Notes: generated by a model from the sequence alone, not told the origin. A DNA stretch of 64,000 bases from Isoptericola halotolerans (GCF_003003075.1 NZ_PVTX01000006.1:207289-271288); one strand, 5' to 3'. Shown: positions 1 through 8,856, counted from the first letter of the stretch. Translations and numbers: made by a program.

Positions 1-3000
1 GGCGGCGACGCCCGGTGCCCGCCGGCCTCGGTACGCAGCACGGCGTCCCGTGAGACGACGGCGGCGAGCCGGCCCTCCGCCGCGAGCCGGCGGACGACGG
101 TCCGCAGCACCGTGGACCGGCCCGCGCCGCGGGGACCCACGACGAGCGCCCCGCCGCTGACGTCCAGCGCGACCGGTCCCGCGGCGTCGCCCCCCACTCC
201 GACCAGGACGTTCCCGTCGCCCGGCGGGCCCGCCGGGGGCCCGCCCGGATCGGCGGCGGCCCGCCCGAGGTCGTCCCACGTCAGCCGTGCCGGCAGCGCC
301 CGGACCCGGGCCGGCGGCTGGCGCGACGGTGCGCCGGGGTGCTCGTGGTCGAGGACTTCCGGTCCGCCCGCACGCGGCGCGAGCACCTGGCAGAGCAGGG
401 GCTCGCCCGCCGGGAGCCAGGCCGCGCGCCCCGCCGGCCCGCCGCTGCCGGCCAGCGCCCCCGGCGCTCCCAGCATCACGTCCGAGTGCTGGTCGGCGCC
501 GAGCAGCACCAGTCGCGGGCCGACGCGTGCCGCGACGCCACCGACCGAGGCCGTGTCGGCCGTGAGGGCGAAGGCCGCGTGCCCGGCGGCGAGCGCGCCG
601 ACCAGCGGGTCCCAGGCACCCGGCCCCGCGAGCGCCGCGCGGAGCTCCTCCACGCCGTCCACGACGACGAGGGTGCGGGCCGCGCCGCCGTCCAGGGCCG
701 GCGGTCGGTCCAGCAGCCGGAGGAGCCGGCGTGCGCGGCGTGGGTCGTCGGGTCCGGTGACGGTCCCGAGGCCCGGATGGTGCGCCAGGGCCGCGAAGGC
801 CCGCCCCGACGCCGGGGGGACGAGCGCGTGGACGTGCCAGCCGCGGGTCAGCGCGGCGGTGGCGAGGGACAGCAGGGCCGTGGTGCGGCCGGACCTGGTG
901 GGTCCCAGGACAGCGAGGTGCCCGGCCGTGGGCCGCCAGTGCACGACGAGGCGCCGCTGGGCGTCCGGGTCGTCCGCGAGCGCCAGCGGGAGCGCCTCGG
1001 GGGACTCGTCCACCGCCGGCGCGCCGTCCAGGTCTGCCTCGGCGACGCGGGTCGGCAGCGCAGGCAGCCAGGGCGGGGGACCGGGGCGGTGGCCCAGCCG
1101 TGCGGCGGCCCGGCGGGCGACCTCCACGGCGGTGTCCACGGGATCCTCGCGACGGTTGGTCGGCCGCTCGTCACCGGTCCGGTCGCGCGGTCCCGGCGCG
1201 GCGGCGGACACCGCGCCGTCGTGCGCACCGACGTCCGGGGCGGGCCGCCGCCAGGTGGGCGCCCGACGGACGGCCGGGCCGTCGTCGTCGGGCGACGTCC
1301 CCGCGTGCGCGCACTGGAGCGCGACGGGCGTGCCGGCGCCGATGCGGAGCACCGCGCGCCCCGGTGCGCCGACGGGGATGCGGGCCGCCGCCGCATGGTC
1401 CACGACGTCGTGCGAGTCTGCCGCGTCCACGACCCGCAGCGCGATCCTGGCCGAGACGTTCGCGCGGACGTCGGTGCTGACTGCCCCGGAGGGACGCTGC
1501 GTCGCGAGCACGAGGTGGACCCCCAAGGACCGTCCCTGGGCGGCGATCCGCAGCAGCCCGGGCAGGAAGTCCGGCAGGTCGTCGGCGAGCGCGCGGAACT
1601 CGTCGATGACCACCACGAGGCGGGGCAGCGTGCCGGGCGGCGCGTCGTCGAGCGAGGCTGCCCGGCATCCTGCCAGGACGCGCTCCCGGCGGTGCAGCTC
1701 CGCACGCAGCCCCGCGAGAGCCCGGCCGGCGAGCCCCGGCTCCAGGTCGGTCACCTGACCGACGACGTGGGGCAGGTCGGCGCAGCGACCGAACGAGGCC
1801 CCGCCCTTGAAGTCCACCAGCGCCAGTGCGAGGTCGGCAGGGGACCGGCTCAGCGCCAGCCCGAGCACGAGCGACTGCAGCAGCTCGGACTTGCCGGCGC
1901 CCGTGGTCCCGGCGACCAGCAGGTGCGGCCCGTCGGCGACCAGGTCCAGCGTGACCGTGGTGCCGGAGCCGTCGACACCGAGCGGCACCCGCCACCCGGT
2001 GGCCGCGGCCCAGCGCCGAGCGGGGTCGAGGCCGTCCAGCAGGCCGGCGAGCGGCACGACGTCGGGCAGGCCGGGGTCGGTCACGTCCGCACCGCCGGGC
2101 TCCGGCGGCGGGAGCAGTGCCGGTGCCGCGGTCGTCGCCGTGTCGAGGTCGGCCGGCGAGCGCCGCAGGCCACGCAGCCCGGCCAGGCGGCGGGCGGTGC
2201 GTTCGGCGCAGGCGGACGTGACCCCGACGCCGGGGCCGGTGGTGTCGGTGCCGTCGAGAGCCGTCCGGTGGGCCCGGCCGTCCGCCCCGACCCGCAGCGA
2301 CGCCCGGCACCAGGACGGGGCGGGCACCTCCCGGCCGTCGGGTCCGTGCGGCAGGCACAGCACGACGAGGTCGCCCCGTCGGGCCGCCTCGTCCGCGGCA
2401 CGGTGGGCCGCGTGGTCCGGGGTGTCGACCACCAGCACCCGGGCCTCACCGGCCGGATCCCCACCCGCGCGGGGACCGTCGGCGTCCGCGAGCCATCGGC
2501 ACCACGCCCAGGCCTCGTGCCCCTGCCCGGTCACCTGCACCGTGGCCCCGGCCGCGGCGAGATCGACGACGACGGCGCGGGCGGCCGCGCGGTCGGCGCC
2601 GACCTCGCCGCGCACCACGAGAGCGCCGTCCGGCAGCAGGTCGGCGGGGGTGCGGCCGGCTCGCGCAGGATCCCGGTGATCGGCGTCGCGGGCCCGTGCG
2701 GCGAGAGCGTCGAGCGCGCGGCGCCAGGCGACGTCCGACGCCTGGTGCACGGCGGCGACCCGGGCGGCGGTGCGGCCCGGGGCCGTGCCGACCGGAGACG
2801 CCCCGGGCGCCGTGGGCTGGTCCTGTGCGCGTCGACGGCGGACGGCGGCCACCACCTGCGGGACGAGTGCGACCACAGCGACCAGCGAGAACAGCGCGTA
2901 CAGCGGCTGCCGGAGCATCACCGCCAGCGTGATCGAGCCGAGGACGGGGACCAGCCCGGTGAGGAGCATCGCCGGGTTGAGCGGCAGGGCGGTGGAGCGC

Positions 3001-3602
3001 TCCGGTGGCGCGGGGGCGAGCCAGGCGGTGACGTCGCCGGAACGGAGCAGCTCGTACCGGGTGCTGGCCACCTCGAGGAGCACGCCGGCCCGCCAGCGAC
3101 GCCGCGTGGGTCCCAGCCGACGACGGCGCTCGCGGCCGGCGTCCGTGCGCACCAGCGCGCTGTGCGGCGGACCCGTGGGCAGGCGCCGCAGGGCACGGCG
3201 GTCAGGGTGCACCCGCACGCGGTCGCGGGAGTCGACGCGCAGGGTCACCCGCCTCCCACCGCGGCCGAGGGTGACGGGAGACCCGGGTGCCAGGGGTATC
3301 GTCTCGCCGGCGTCCGTACCGGTGGTGGGCGTGACGAGCCAGGGACTGCGCAGCGCGGCGACGTCCGGGGACGGCGGGGCCGACGATCCCGGACCGGTGA
3401 CGCGGAGGGTCGCCCCGGGCAGCAGGGGACGGTGCCCGACGACGGCGTCGTCGCCGACGGGGGTGGTGTCGGCGGTCAGCGGCGCGTGCCCCAGCTCGGG
3501 GCGGCGGACCAGCCGGGCCAGCGGGACGCGGAGGTCGCCGAGCCGGGCGCCGTCGGGCAGCTCGACGTCCTCGCCGGGGTGCAGCGTGAGGCGGACGGAC
3601 AT
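1..3602 (-). CDS. FtsK/SpoIIIE-family (EssC/EccC-like) membrane ATPase, cut by window edge
   Basis: This frame opens at an ATG at 3602 and has no stop before the left edge, so about 1200 residues of the N-terminal and central parts are visible. A short beta-rich N-terminus (about 1-70) and an FHA-like start (LGRGG, about 115) precede a membrane hairpin at about 206-252. The first FtsK domain is canonical, with Walker A GTTGAGKS at about 565 and Walker B VVVIDEF at about 662. Two more P-loop-like motifs follow: GPTRSGRTT at about 900 with a degenerate Walker B, and GPRGAGRST at about 1157. One competent and two degenerate ATPase modules are typical of type VII secretion EssC/EccC motors. No WXG100 partner is visible, so a secretion role is inferred from architecture alone. 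Confidence 0.85.
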   Translation of the reverse strand, partial: MSVRLTLHPGEDVELPDGARLGDLRVPLARLVRRPELGHAPLTADTTPVGDDAVVGHRPLLPGATLRVTGPGSSAPPSPDVAALRSPWLVTPTTGTDAGETIPLAPGSPVTLGRGGRRVTLRVDSRDRVRVHPDRRALRRLPTGPPHSALVRTDAGRERRRRLGPTRRRWRAGVLLEVASTRYELLRSGDVTAWLAPAPPERSTALPLNPAMLLTGLVPVLGSITLAVMLRQPLYALFSLVAVVALVPQVVAAVRRRRAQDQPTAPGASPVGTAPGRTAARVAAVHQASDVAWRRALDALAARARDADHRDPARAGRTPADLLPDGALVVRGEVGADRAAARAVVVDLAAAGATVQVTGQGHEAWAWCRWLADADGPRAGGDPAGEARVLVVDTPDHAAHRAADEAARRGDLVVLCLPHGPDGREVPAPSWCRASLRVGADGRAHRTALDGTDTTGPGVGVTSACAERTARRLAGLRGLRRSPADLDTATTAAPALLPPPEPGGADVTDPGLPDVVPLAGLLDGLDPARRWAAATGWRVPLGVDGSGTTVTLDLVADGPHLLVAGTTGAGKSELLQSLVLGLALSRSPADLALALVDFKGGASFGRCADLPHVVGQVTDLEPGLAGRALAGLRAELHRRERVLAGCRAASLDDAPPGTLPRLVVVIDEFRALADDLPDFLPGLLRIAAQGRSLGVHLVLATQRPSGAVSTDVRANVSARIALRVVDAADSHDVVDHAAAARIPVGAPGRAVLRIGAGTPVALQCAHAGTSPDDDGPAVRRAPTWRRPAPDVGAHDGAVSAAAPGPRDRTGDERPTNRREDPVDTAVEVARRAAARLGHRPGPPPWLPALPTRVAEADLDGAPAVDESPEALPLALADDPDAQRRLVVHWRPTAGHLAVLGPTRSGRTTALLSLATAALTRGWHVHALVPPASGRAFAALAHHPGLGTVTGPDDPRRARRLLRLLDRPPALDGGAARTLVVVDGVEELRAALAGPGAWDPLVGALAAGHAAFALTADTASVGGVAARVGPRLVLLGADQHSDVMLGAPGALAGSGGPAGRAAWLPAGEPLLCQVLAPRAGGPEVLDHEHPGAPSRQPPARVRALPARLTWDDLGRAAADPGGPPAGPPGDGNVLVGVGGDAAGPVALDVSGGALVVGPRGAGRSTVLRTVVRRLAAEGRLAAVVSRDAVLRTEAGGHRASP

Positions 3603-3632
3603 GGCACCAGCGTGCCGCCTTCGGGCACACGA

Positions 3633-3671
3633 CCGCCCGCGTCGTCCACAGGGTGTGGACGACGCAGGCGG
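3633..3671 (-). terminator. Strong hairpin terminator after the ABC exporter operon
   Basis: A 12-bp perfect stem (GCGTCGTCCACA, 3639-3650, with its complement at 3654-3665) closes on a 3-nt loop. Beyond one mismatch the stem continues for five more base pairs, CCGCC with GGCGG. It starts 22 bp beyond the stop of the upstream minus-strand permease gene and before the FtsK-type gene. There is no U-tract, which is common for high-GC actinobacterial terminators. Confidence 0.75.
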
Positions 3672-3693
3672 CCGGGTTCGGCGCGGAGCCGGG

Positions 3694-6279
3694 TCAGTCC
3701 GCGGCGAGCGCCTCCACGGGGGAGGCCTTGAGCGCCGTGCGCGCCGGGGCCACCGAGGCGACCAGGCCGGCCGCCAGGGCGACCACCAGCACCAGCGTCA
3801 CGTCGAGCCAGGGGACCGTGAGGGTGACGTCACCCATGATCCCCAGCGCAGCCGCTGATCCGCCCCACCCGTACACCAGCCCCAGCACGATGCCGAGCAC
3901 CGCGCCGACACCCGCGATGAGCAGGCCCTCGATCGCCAGCATCCCGCGCAGCTGGGACTTCGACAGGCCGATCGCGCGCAGCGTCGCGGACTCCTTGCGC
4001 CGCTCGATCACGGAGAGCGACAGGGTGTTCGCCACGCCGATCAGCGCGATGACCACGGCCACGGCCAGCAGGCCGAGGACGATCGCCAGCACCGTGTCGA
4101 TCACCTCGTCGTACATGGCGCGCTGCACCGCGATCCCCGTGACCTGGGCCGACTCGCCGGAGTCCGAGACGACGTCCTGGATGGTCGCGACGGTGCCGGC
4201 GGCGTCCGCCGAGTCCGCGAGGGCCACGTACATGTCGGTGACCACCGTGCCTGCCTGCACCTGGGGCAGGTCGTCGGCAGCGAGGTAGTTGACGTAGGGC
4301 TCCACCTCGTTCACCGCGACGCTGAACGTCGCGGTGCCGTCGGCACCGGTGAGCGTCAGCCGGTCGCCGTCGGCGAGCTCCAGCGACTCGGCGTTGGTAT
4401 AGCCCAGCAGGGCGGTGCCGGGCGCCAGGCCGTCGATGTGGTCGGGCGCGTTCAGCACCTCCCGGGCGGCGCCCGGGTCGAGCGCCGTGAAGTCCACCGA
4501 CACGGGCTCGCCGTCTGGGTCGACGATGTCCGGCACGCCCAGCGACACGTCGGTCAGGTCGGTGATCGCCGCGACGTCGGCCACGCTCGAGACGTCGGCA
4601 CGCAGGCCGTCCGACAGGGCCGTCCGGGCGCCCTCCTCGTCGTAGGTCGAGCTGGACACCTCGACGTCCACCGGGAACTGCTCGTCGAGCGCCGACGTCA
4701 GCGAGGTCCGGGCGCTGGCCGCGCCGGTCGACATCATCGCCACGAGGGTCACACCGATGAGCAGGGCGGTGCTCGTCGTCGCCGTGCGCCGCGGGTTGCG
4801 CAACGTGTTGGCGCTGGCGAGCCGCGCCGTCGGGCCCGAGGCCCCGACCAGCCGGCCGGCGAGCGCCGCGACCTTCGGCAGCCAGAAGACGGCACCGACC
4901 GCCACACCGACGAACGACAGCGCACCGCCGGCGATCCCGGCCAGGACACCGAACGTGGGCTCCTGCGCCACCGTGCCGAGTGCCGCGCCCAGGCCGAGCA
5001 GCGCGAAGCCGAGCACGGCGGTCAGCATCGACAGCACGAGGCGCACGCGGCCCGCCCGGCGCGAGGCGGAGGGCGCGTCGGCGGGACGCAGCGCCGCCAG
5101 CGGAGCGACGCGCGTCGCGACCCGGGCGGGGACGAGCGCCGCACCCACGGTGACGAGCGTGCCGACGAGCACCGGGATCACCACGACCTGCCAGGTCAGC
5201 GTGATGCTGTCGGGCAGCGGCACCGGGAGGTCCATCGCGCCGGCGACCCAGAGGGCACCCTGCCCGAGCGCCGTGCCGAGCAGCACCCCGGCCACCGACG
5301 CGACGGCACCCAGGATCGCGGCCTCGGTGAGCACGCCGCGGCCCACCTGCGCCTTGTTCGCCCCGACGCACCGCAGCAGAGCCAGGGTGCGGGCACGCTG
5401 GGCGACCAGCACCTGGAAGGTGTTGGCGATGACCAGACCGGCCACGACGAGGGCGATCGCGGCGAAGGTCAGCACAAAGATGAGGAACACCAGGTCCTGG
5501 CCGCCGGTCAGGCTCGCTGCCACGGTGGCGGCCCGTTCGTCGGTCGGCACCACCCAGCGGGCGTCTTCGGGGTCGGTCGTGCCACCCACCGCGGTGGCCA
5601 GCGCCGCCTGGACGGCGGCGACGTCGGCTCCGGGCGAGACGGCGACCGCGACCTCCTCGGCTCCCACCTCGCCACCGTTCTCCTCGGCGCGCCAGGTCGC
5701 GAAGGTGTCGGCGTCGACGACGGCGGCACCACCCGTCTGCGAGTACGCGCCGTAGGGGTCGTCGAGGATCCCGACGACGACCGGTCGGACGGTCACCTGC
5801 TCCCAGCTGCCGTCCTCGGCGGGCACGCTGCGGTTCAGGTTGATGCGCTCGCCGGTCTCGACGCCGAGGCGTTCGGCGACGTCCTGCGGGAGCGCGATCT
5901 CGTCGTCCTGCGTCGGCATCGACCCGACCGTCGCGACCATCGGCATGAGCCGGTCGTCGGCGGTGGGGATGATGGTCTGGAAGACGGACCGCGCCCCGGC
6001 GGACAGCTCGGCGTAGGAGGCGCTCATCGGGGCCACGGAGTCCACGCCGTCGACCTCGCCGAGGGCGGCGACGTCCGTGACCGGGTCCTCGATCGTGGCG
6101 CCGACCACCAGGTCGGCGTCGGCGTACCGGGCGGCGATCGAGTCGTAGGTCGTGCGGGTGACGACGTCGCCCGCCAGCAGCGTCGCGGCGACGAACGCGG
6201 TGCCGATGACGATGGCGATGCCGGCGGCCGCGAGCCGGCCGGAGCTGCGGCGCATCTGGGCCAGGGTGATCCGCAGCAT
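3694..6279 (-). CDS. MacB/FtsX-type ABC transporter permease
   Basis: A protein of 861 residues with duplicated FtsX architecture. An N-terminal membrane helix (about 16-36) is followed by a large extracytoplasmic MacB-type domain (about 40-255) and a three-helix FtsX module (about 260-385). A central pair of helices (about 415-470), a second extracytoplasmic domain and a C-terminal FtsX module (about 710-855) follow. The start at 6279 was chosen because it overlaps the ATPase stop by one base (TGATG), which implies translational coupling. Permeases of this class use ATP-driven movements to extract lipoproteins or expel peptides and antibiotics. The substrate is unknown. The NarL-type two-component system nearby probably controls it. 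Confidence 0.9.
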   Translation of the reverse strand: MLRITLAQMRRSSGRLAAAGIAIVIGTAFVAATLLAGDVVTRTTYDSIAARYADADLVVGATIEDPVTDVAALGEVDGVDSVAPMSASYAELSAGARSVFQTIIPTADDRLMPMVATVGSMPTQDDEIALPQDVAERLGVETGERINLNRSVPAEDGSWEQVTVRPVVVGILDDPYGAYSQTGGAAVVDADTFATWRAEENGGEVGAEEVAVAVSPGADVAAVQAALATAVGGTTDPEDARWVVPTDERAATVAASLTGGQDLVFLIFVLTFAAIALVVAGLVIANTFQVLVAQRARTLALLRCVGANKAQVGRGVLTEAAILGAVASVAGVLLGTALGQGALWVAGAMDLPVPLPDSITLTWQVVVIPVLVGTLVTVGAALVPARVATRVAPLAALRPADAPSASRRAGRVRLVLSMLTAVLGFALLGLGAALGTVAQEPTFGVLAGIAGGALSFVGVAVGAVFWLPKVAALAGRLVGASGPTARLASANTLRNPRRTATTSTALLIGVTLVAMMSTGAASARTSLTSALDEQFPVDVEVSSSTYDEEGARTALSDGLRADVSSVADVAAITDLTDVSLGVPDIVDPDGEPVSVDFTALDPGAAREVLNAPDHIDGLAPGTALLGYTNAESLELADGDRLTLTGADGTATFSVAVNEVEPYVNYLAADDLPQVQAGTVVTDMYVALADSADAAGTVATIQDVVSDSGESAQVTGIAVQRAMYDEVIDTVLAIVLGLLAVAVVIALIGVANTLSLSVIERRKESATLRAIGLSKSQLRGMLAIEGLLIAGVGAVLGIVLGLVYGWGGSAAALGIMGDVTLTVPWLDVTLVLVVALAAGLVASVAPARTALKASPVEALAAD

Positions 6280-7097
6280 CAGGCACCCGCCTGCGCGGCG
6301 TCGTCGGCCACGGGGCCCTCGAGCGACCGCAGGGCGTCGAGGCCGGCGAGGACGGCCTCGGGCGTGGGGTCGGTGATCTCGCCGGCGATGCGACCGTCGG
6401 CGATGAGGACGACGCGGTCGGCGTAGGCGGCGGCGGCCGGGTCGTGCGTCACCATGATGATGGTGCGGCCCAGCTCGCGCACGGAGCGGCGCAGGAAGCT
6501 GAGCACCTCGGCGCCGGAGCGGGAGTCCAGGTTGCCGGTCGGCTCGTCGGCGAAGACGACCTCCGGCTGGGCGATGAGCGCGCGGGCGATGGCGACGCGC
6601 TGCTGCTGACCGCCCGAGAGCTCGCTCGGACGGTGCTCGAGCCGCTGATCGAGGCCGAGGGTGCGCACCAGCGTGTCGAACCACTCGCGGTCTGCCTTTG
6701 CTCCGGCGAGCTCGAGCGGCAGCGTGATGTTGTCACGCGCCGTGAACATCGGCAGCAGGTTGAACTGCTGGAACACGAAGCCCACCCGGTCCCGGCGCAG
6801 GCGGGTGAGCGCCTTGTCGCCGAGGCCGGTGATCTCTGTGCTGCCCAAGAACGCCTGCCCGGCCGTCGCGCTGTCGAGGCCGGCCAGCAGGTGCATCAGC
6901 GTGGACTTGCCGGACCCGGAGGGCCCCATGATGGCGGTGAACCGTCCCTCGGCGAAGTCGACGTCGACGCCGTCGAGGGCGCGCACCTGCGCCTCGCCGG
7001 AGCCGTAGGTCTTGGTCAGCCCGCGCGCCCGGACGGCGAGCCGGCCGGTGTCGGGGGTGTCGGTGTCTGTGACGGGGACGAACACGGTGGTGTCCAC
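6279..7097 (-). CDS. LolD/MacB-type ABC transporter ATP-binding protein
   Basis: A 272-residue ATPase with all canonical motifs: Walker A GPSGSGKST at about 58, Q-loop in FVFQQFNLLP, signature LSGGQQQR, Walker B VVFADEP and the switch histidine in MVTHDP. The sequence belongs to the LolD/MacB/FtsE class that pairs with FtsX-fold permeases, and the partner permease gene is fused by a one-base stop/start overlap. An extended N-terminal tail of about 25 residues, rich in Asp and Thr, precedes the fold. Transcription must start in the 7098-7240 region, where a perfect dyad operator lies. Confidence 0.95.
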   Translation of the reverse strand: MDTTVFVPVTDTDTPDTGRLAVRARGLTKTYGSGEAQVRALDGVDVDFAEGRFTAIMGPSGSGKSTLMHLLAGLDSATAGQAFLGSTEITGLGDKALTRLRRDRVGFVFQQFNLLPMFTARDNITLPLELAGAKADREWFDTLVRTLGLDQRLEHRPSELSGGQQQRVAIARALIAQPEVVFADEPTGNLDSRSGAEVLSFLRRSVRELGRTIIMVTHDPAAAAYADRVVLIADGRIAGEITDPTPEAVLAGLDALRSLEGPVADDAAQAGA

Positions 7098-7217
7098 GAG
7101 GTGTCTCCACGGGTCTTGCTCCGGCGGCTCCCGGACGGGAGCTCGATGACACCACCGACGCTACGGAGCGGACGGCGGGCCGTCGTCGGTCCCCGGGCTG
7201 GTCGTGGCGGCGTCCAG

Positions 7218-7235
7218 GTCATACCCAGGTATGAC
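7218..7235. promoter_or_regulatory. Perfect dyad operator upstream of the ABC exporter
   Basis: GTCATACC-CA-GGTATGAC is a perfect 8+2+8 inverted repeat 120 bp upstream of the ATPase start. The geometry (two 7-8 bp half-sites with a 2-bp centre) is that of NarL/LuxR-type response regulators. From memory, Streptomyces MacR, which controls a MacB-type exporter, binds a site of the same layout. The regulator encoded at 8899-9570 is the obvious candidate; this link is inferred. Confidence 0.65.
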
Positions 7236-7271
7236 ACCGACCCTGAGAGCTCCCTGAGGGGGGACCCCGAG

Positions 7272-7319
7272 ACCTGTCAGGACGCCGCGCCGGTTGACGA
7301 CGTCGTGGGTCTGACAGCT
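7272..7319. repeat. 48-bp palindromic element, family 1, copy 1
   Basis: The ends are ACCTGTCAGG and TCTGACAGCT, inverted with mismatches. The right 18 bases are identical to those of copy 2. Total length is 48 bp, as in the other two copies. Confidence 0.8.
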
Positions 7320-7332
7320 CCGGGTTCGCTTG

Positions 7333-7380
7333 AGCTGTCAGAACGTGCCGCGGGTGTTCCGGGTCGTGGGTCTGACAGCT
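7333..7380. repeat. 48-bp palindromic element, family 1, copy 2
   Basis: The terminal inverted repeat AGCTGTCAGA/TCTGACAGCT is perfect over 10 bp. The element is 48 bp and lies 13 bp from copy 1 in the same orientation. It ends 102 bp before the AbiEi-like gene. Confidence 0.85.
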
Positions 7381-7482
7381 CGCGGGGGGAAGAGCACCCC
7401 CAGGGGCCCGACGCCGGCGCTCGTCCACAGCGGTCGGCCGACGCCACGCCGGGCCCACCGAGATGGGGCACCGTGCGGCGGC

Positions 7483-8124
7483 ATGACAGGAACCACGAGC
7501 GTGTACACGGCCGTACCGGGCCTGATGGACCTGCTCCGGCGCCAGCACATGGTGCTGAGTCGTGCACAGCTCTCCCGGCTTGGCGTGCGGCACGACCACG
7601 TGGCGTGCCATCTGCGCGCCCTGCGCTGGCGGGCTCTCAGCGGCACCGTCGTGGTGGCGCACCGGGGACCGCTCACCCGACCCGCGCGCAGATGGGCGGC
7701 GGTCCTTGGGGCGCCCACCACCAGCGTGCTCGGGGCGTGGACGGCCCTGGAGCTGCACCGCCTGCAGGGCTGGCACCGTGAACCCGTCCATCTGGTCGTG
7801 GACCGGGGATCGGCCCCTGACCGTTACCGCTGGCTCGTCGTCCACGAGTCGCGTCGGTTGTGCGACGAGCACGTCACCACGCGGGAGGGGCTGCCCGTGC
7901 ACACGGTCGCCCGTGCCGCCGTCGACGCGGCGGCATGGCAGCGGTCGTGGCGGACCGCCGTGGGGCTGATGGCCGCCGTCGTGCAGCAGCGGCTCGCGTC
8001 GACGGACGACCAGTTCGGGATGCTCGACGCCGTCGGTCAGGTCCGGATCCGGCTCCCGGCGATGGCGGCACGTCACGAGCCGGGACGTGTGGTGGCGATC
8101 GCCCGCCGTCACCTCGGCTGGTAG
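7483..8124 (+). CDS. AbiEi-like protein lacking its DUF559 nuclease core
   Basis: A 213-residue protein. The N-terminal 60 residues (LLRRQHMVLSRAQLSRLGV) resemble the winged-helix region found in AbiEi-antitoxin-like actinobacterial proteins, followed by the usual middle domain. Relatives known to me run to about 300 residues and finish in a DUF559/Vsr-like endonuclease domain. Here the E-x-DG and R-x-ND nuclease motifs are absent, while the last 25 residues (ending RRHLGW) still resemble the tail of such proteins, so an internal deletion is likely. ATG 7483 was preferred to an upstream in-frame ATG at 7330, which would translate the palindrome. The gene sits between family 1 palindromes, the last one 7 bp after the stop. 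Function is unproven. Confidence 0.6.
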   Translation: MTGTTSVYTAVPGLMDLLRRQHMVLSRAQLSRLGVRHDHVACHLRALRWRALSGTVVVAHRGPLTRPARRWAAVLGAPTTSVLGAWTALELHRLQGWHREPVHLVVDRGSAPDRYRWLVVHESRRLCDEHVTTREGLPVHTVARAAVDAAAWQRSWRTAVGLMAAVVQQRLASTDDQFGMLDAVGQVRIRLPAMAARHEPGRVVAIARRHLGW

Positions 8125-8131
8125 TCCTCGG

Positions 8132-8179
8132 ACCTGTCAGAACGTGGTCGCGGTATGCGCGCGCCGGAGTCTGACAGGT
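8132..8179. repeat. 48-bp palindromic element, family 1, copy 3
   Basis: Perfect terminal inverted repeat ACCTGTCAGA/TCTGACAGGT. Length is 48 bp, identical to the two copies upstream of the gene. The interior is diverged apart from GAACGTG next to the left end. It separates the AbiEi-like gene from the convergent 8188-8850 gene and may act as a terminator for both. Confidence 0.85.
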
Positions 8180-8187
8180 CGGCGGAC

Positions 8188-8850
8188 TCAGGGTCGGGTC
8201 GAGGTCTCCTGCTCGACCCGCGGGTCGTCGCGTCGCGGCCGGTACCTGGTCAGCACGAACACCGCACCGGCCAGGAGCGCACCAGCGACGACCACGGCCC
8301 ACACGGAGGCGGGTGCGCCGATCAGGTCTTCGAGCAGGAGGCGGCTGCGTGAGGTGGGGTCTGCCAGCACGACGGCGACGAATGCCGCGACGACGGCCAC
8401 CACCGTCCCCGTCGCCACGCGTTCCCAGCGCGAGTCCAAGGAGGCGTTGCCCATCAGCCGCCGACCCGCGCGGACGATGTGACGTGCGCGCAGGACCCGC
8501 AGCGCCCCGACGGCGCGCACCAGGCGCAGAAGCTGCGTGGGCCCGACGGCGAGCACCACGGAGACCACGATCGCGGCCGTCACGATCACCAGCCACCTGT
8601 TCCTGCGCACCCACCGGCGCTTGTCGTCCGAGACGACGAACAGCACGACCGTCTCGCCCAGGAGCACCGCGCCGGTCAGGAGGCTGACGGCGGTGCCGAC
8701 CGTCGCGTACGGCTCTGCCAGGAGCGTGAGCCACACGGCGGGGACCGACGCCAGCGCCGCGACGAGCACGGGGACGGCGAGCCGTCGCTGCCACCGGTCC
8801 TCGGCCGCGTCCTGCGTGGTCCCGGGGGAGGTGGAGGCGTCGGGGAGCAC
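8188..8850 (-). CDS. Voltage-sensor-like integral membrane protein without a recognisable pore
   Basis: A 220-residue membrane protein. Hydrophobic segments lie at about 26-47, 50-72, 85-105, 147-165 and 182-202. Between the third and fourth is an S4-like helix, LLRLVRAVGALRVLRARHIV, with arginines spaced by three, the hallmark of voltage-sensor domains. It resembles the sensor of bacterial six-helix potassium channels. However, the stretch between the last two helices is short and lacks a TVGYG-type selectivity filter, so it may be a stand-alone sensor or a degenerate channel. The GTG start at 8850 lies 6 nt after a TACCCT -10 box, implying a leaderless transcript. Confidence 0.7.
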   Translation of the reverse strand: MLPDASTSPGTTQDAAEDRWQRRLAVPVLVAALASVPAVWLTLLAEPYATVGTAVSLLTGAVLLGETVVLFVVSDDKRRWVRRNRWLVIVTAAIVVSVVLAVGPTQLLRLVRAVGALRVLRARHIVRAGRRLMGNASLDSRWERVATGTVVAVVAAFVAVVLADPTSRSRLLLEDLIGAPASVWAVVVAGALLAGAVFVLTRYRPRRDDPRVEQETSTRP

Positions 8851-8856
8851 CGCCCC

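Larger units (their letters stand above)
7098..7482. other. Gene-free 385-bp region: ABC promoter, dyad operator and two palindromes
   Basis: No credible gene lies here. Reading from the exporter gene, the region holds its presumed leader, a perfect inverted repeat at 7218-7235, and two copies of a 48-bp palindromic element at 7272-7319 and 7333-7380. The last 100 bp run up to the AbiEi-like gene. I see no clear -10 box directly before 7483. Confidence 0.6.

Noticed and set aside
339..3731. Very long plus-strand open frame opposite the FtsK-type gene
   Set aside because: It is Arg/Gly/Pro-rich without domains, as expected from high-GC antisense frames. The minus-strand frame has clear ATPase motifs.
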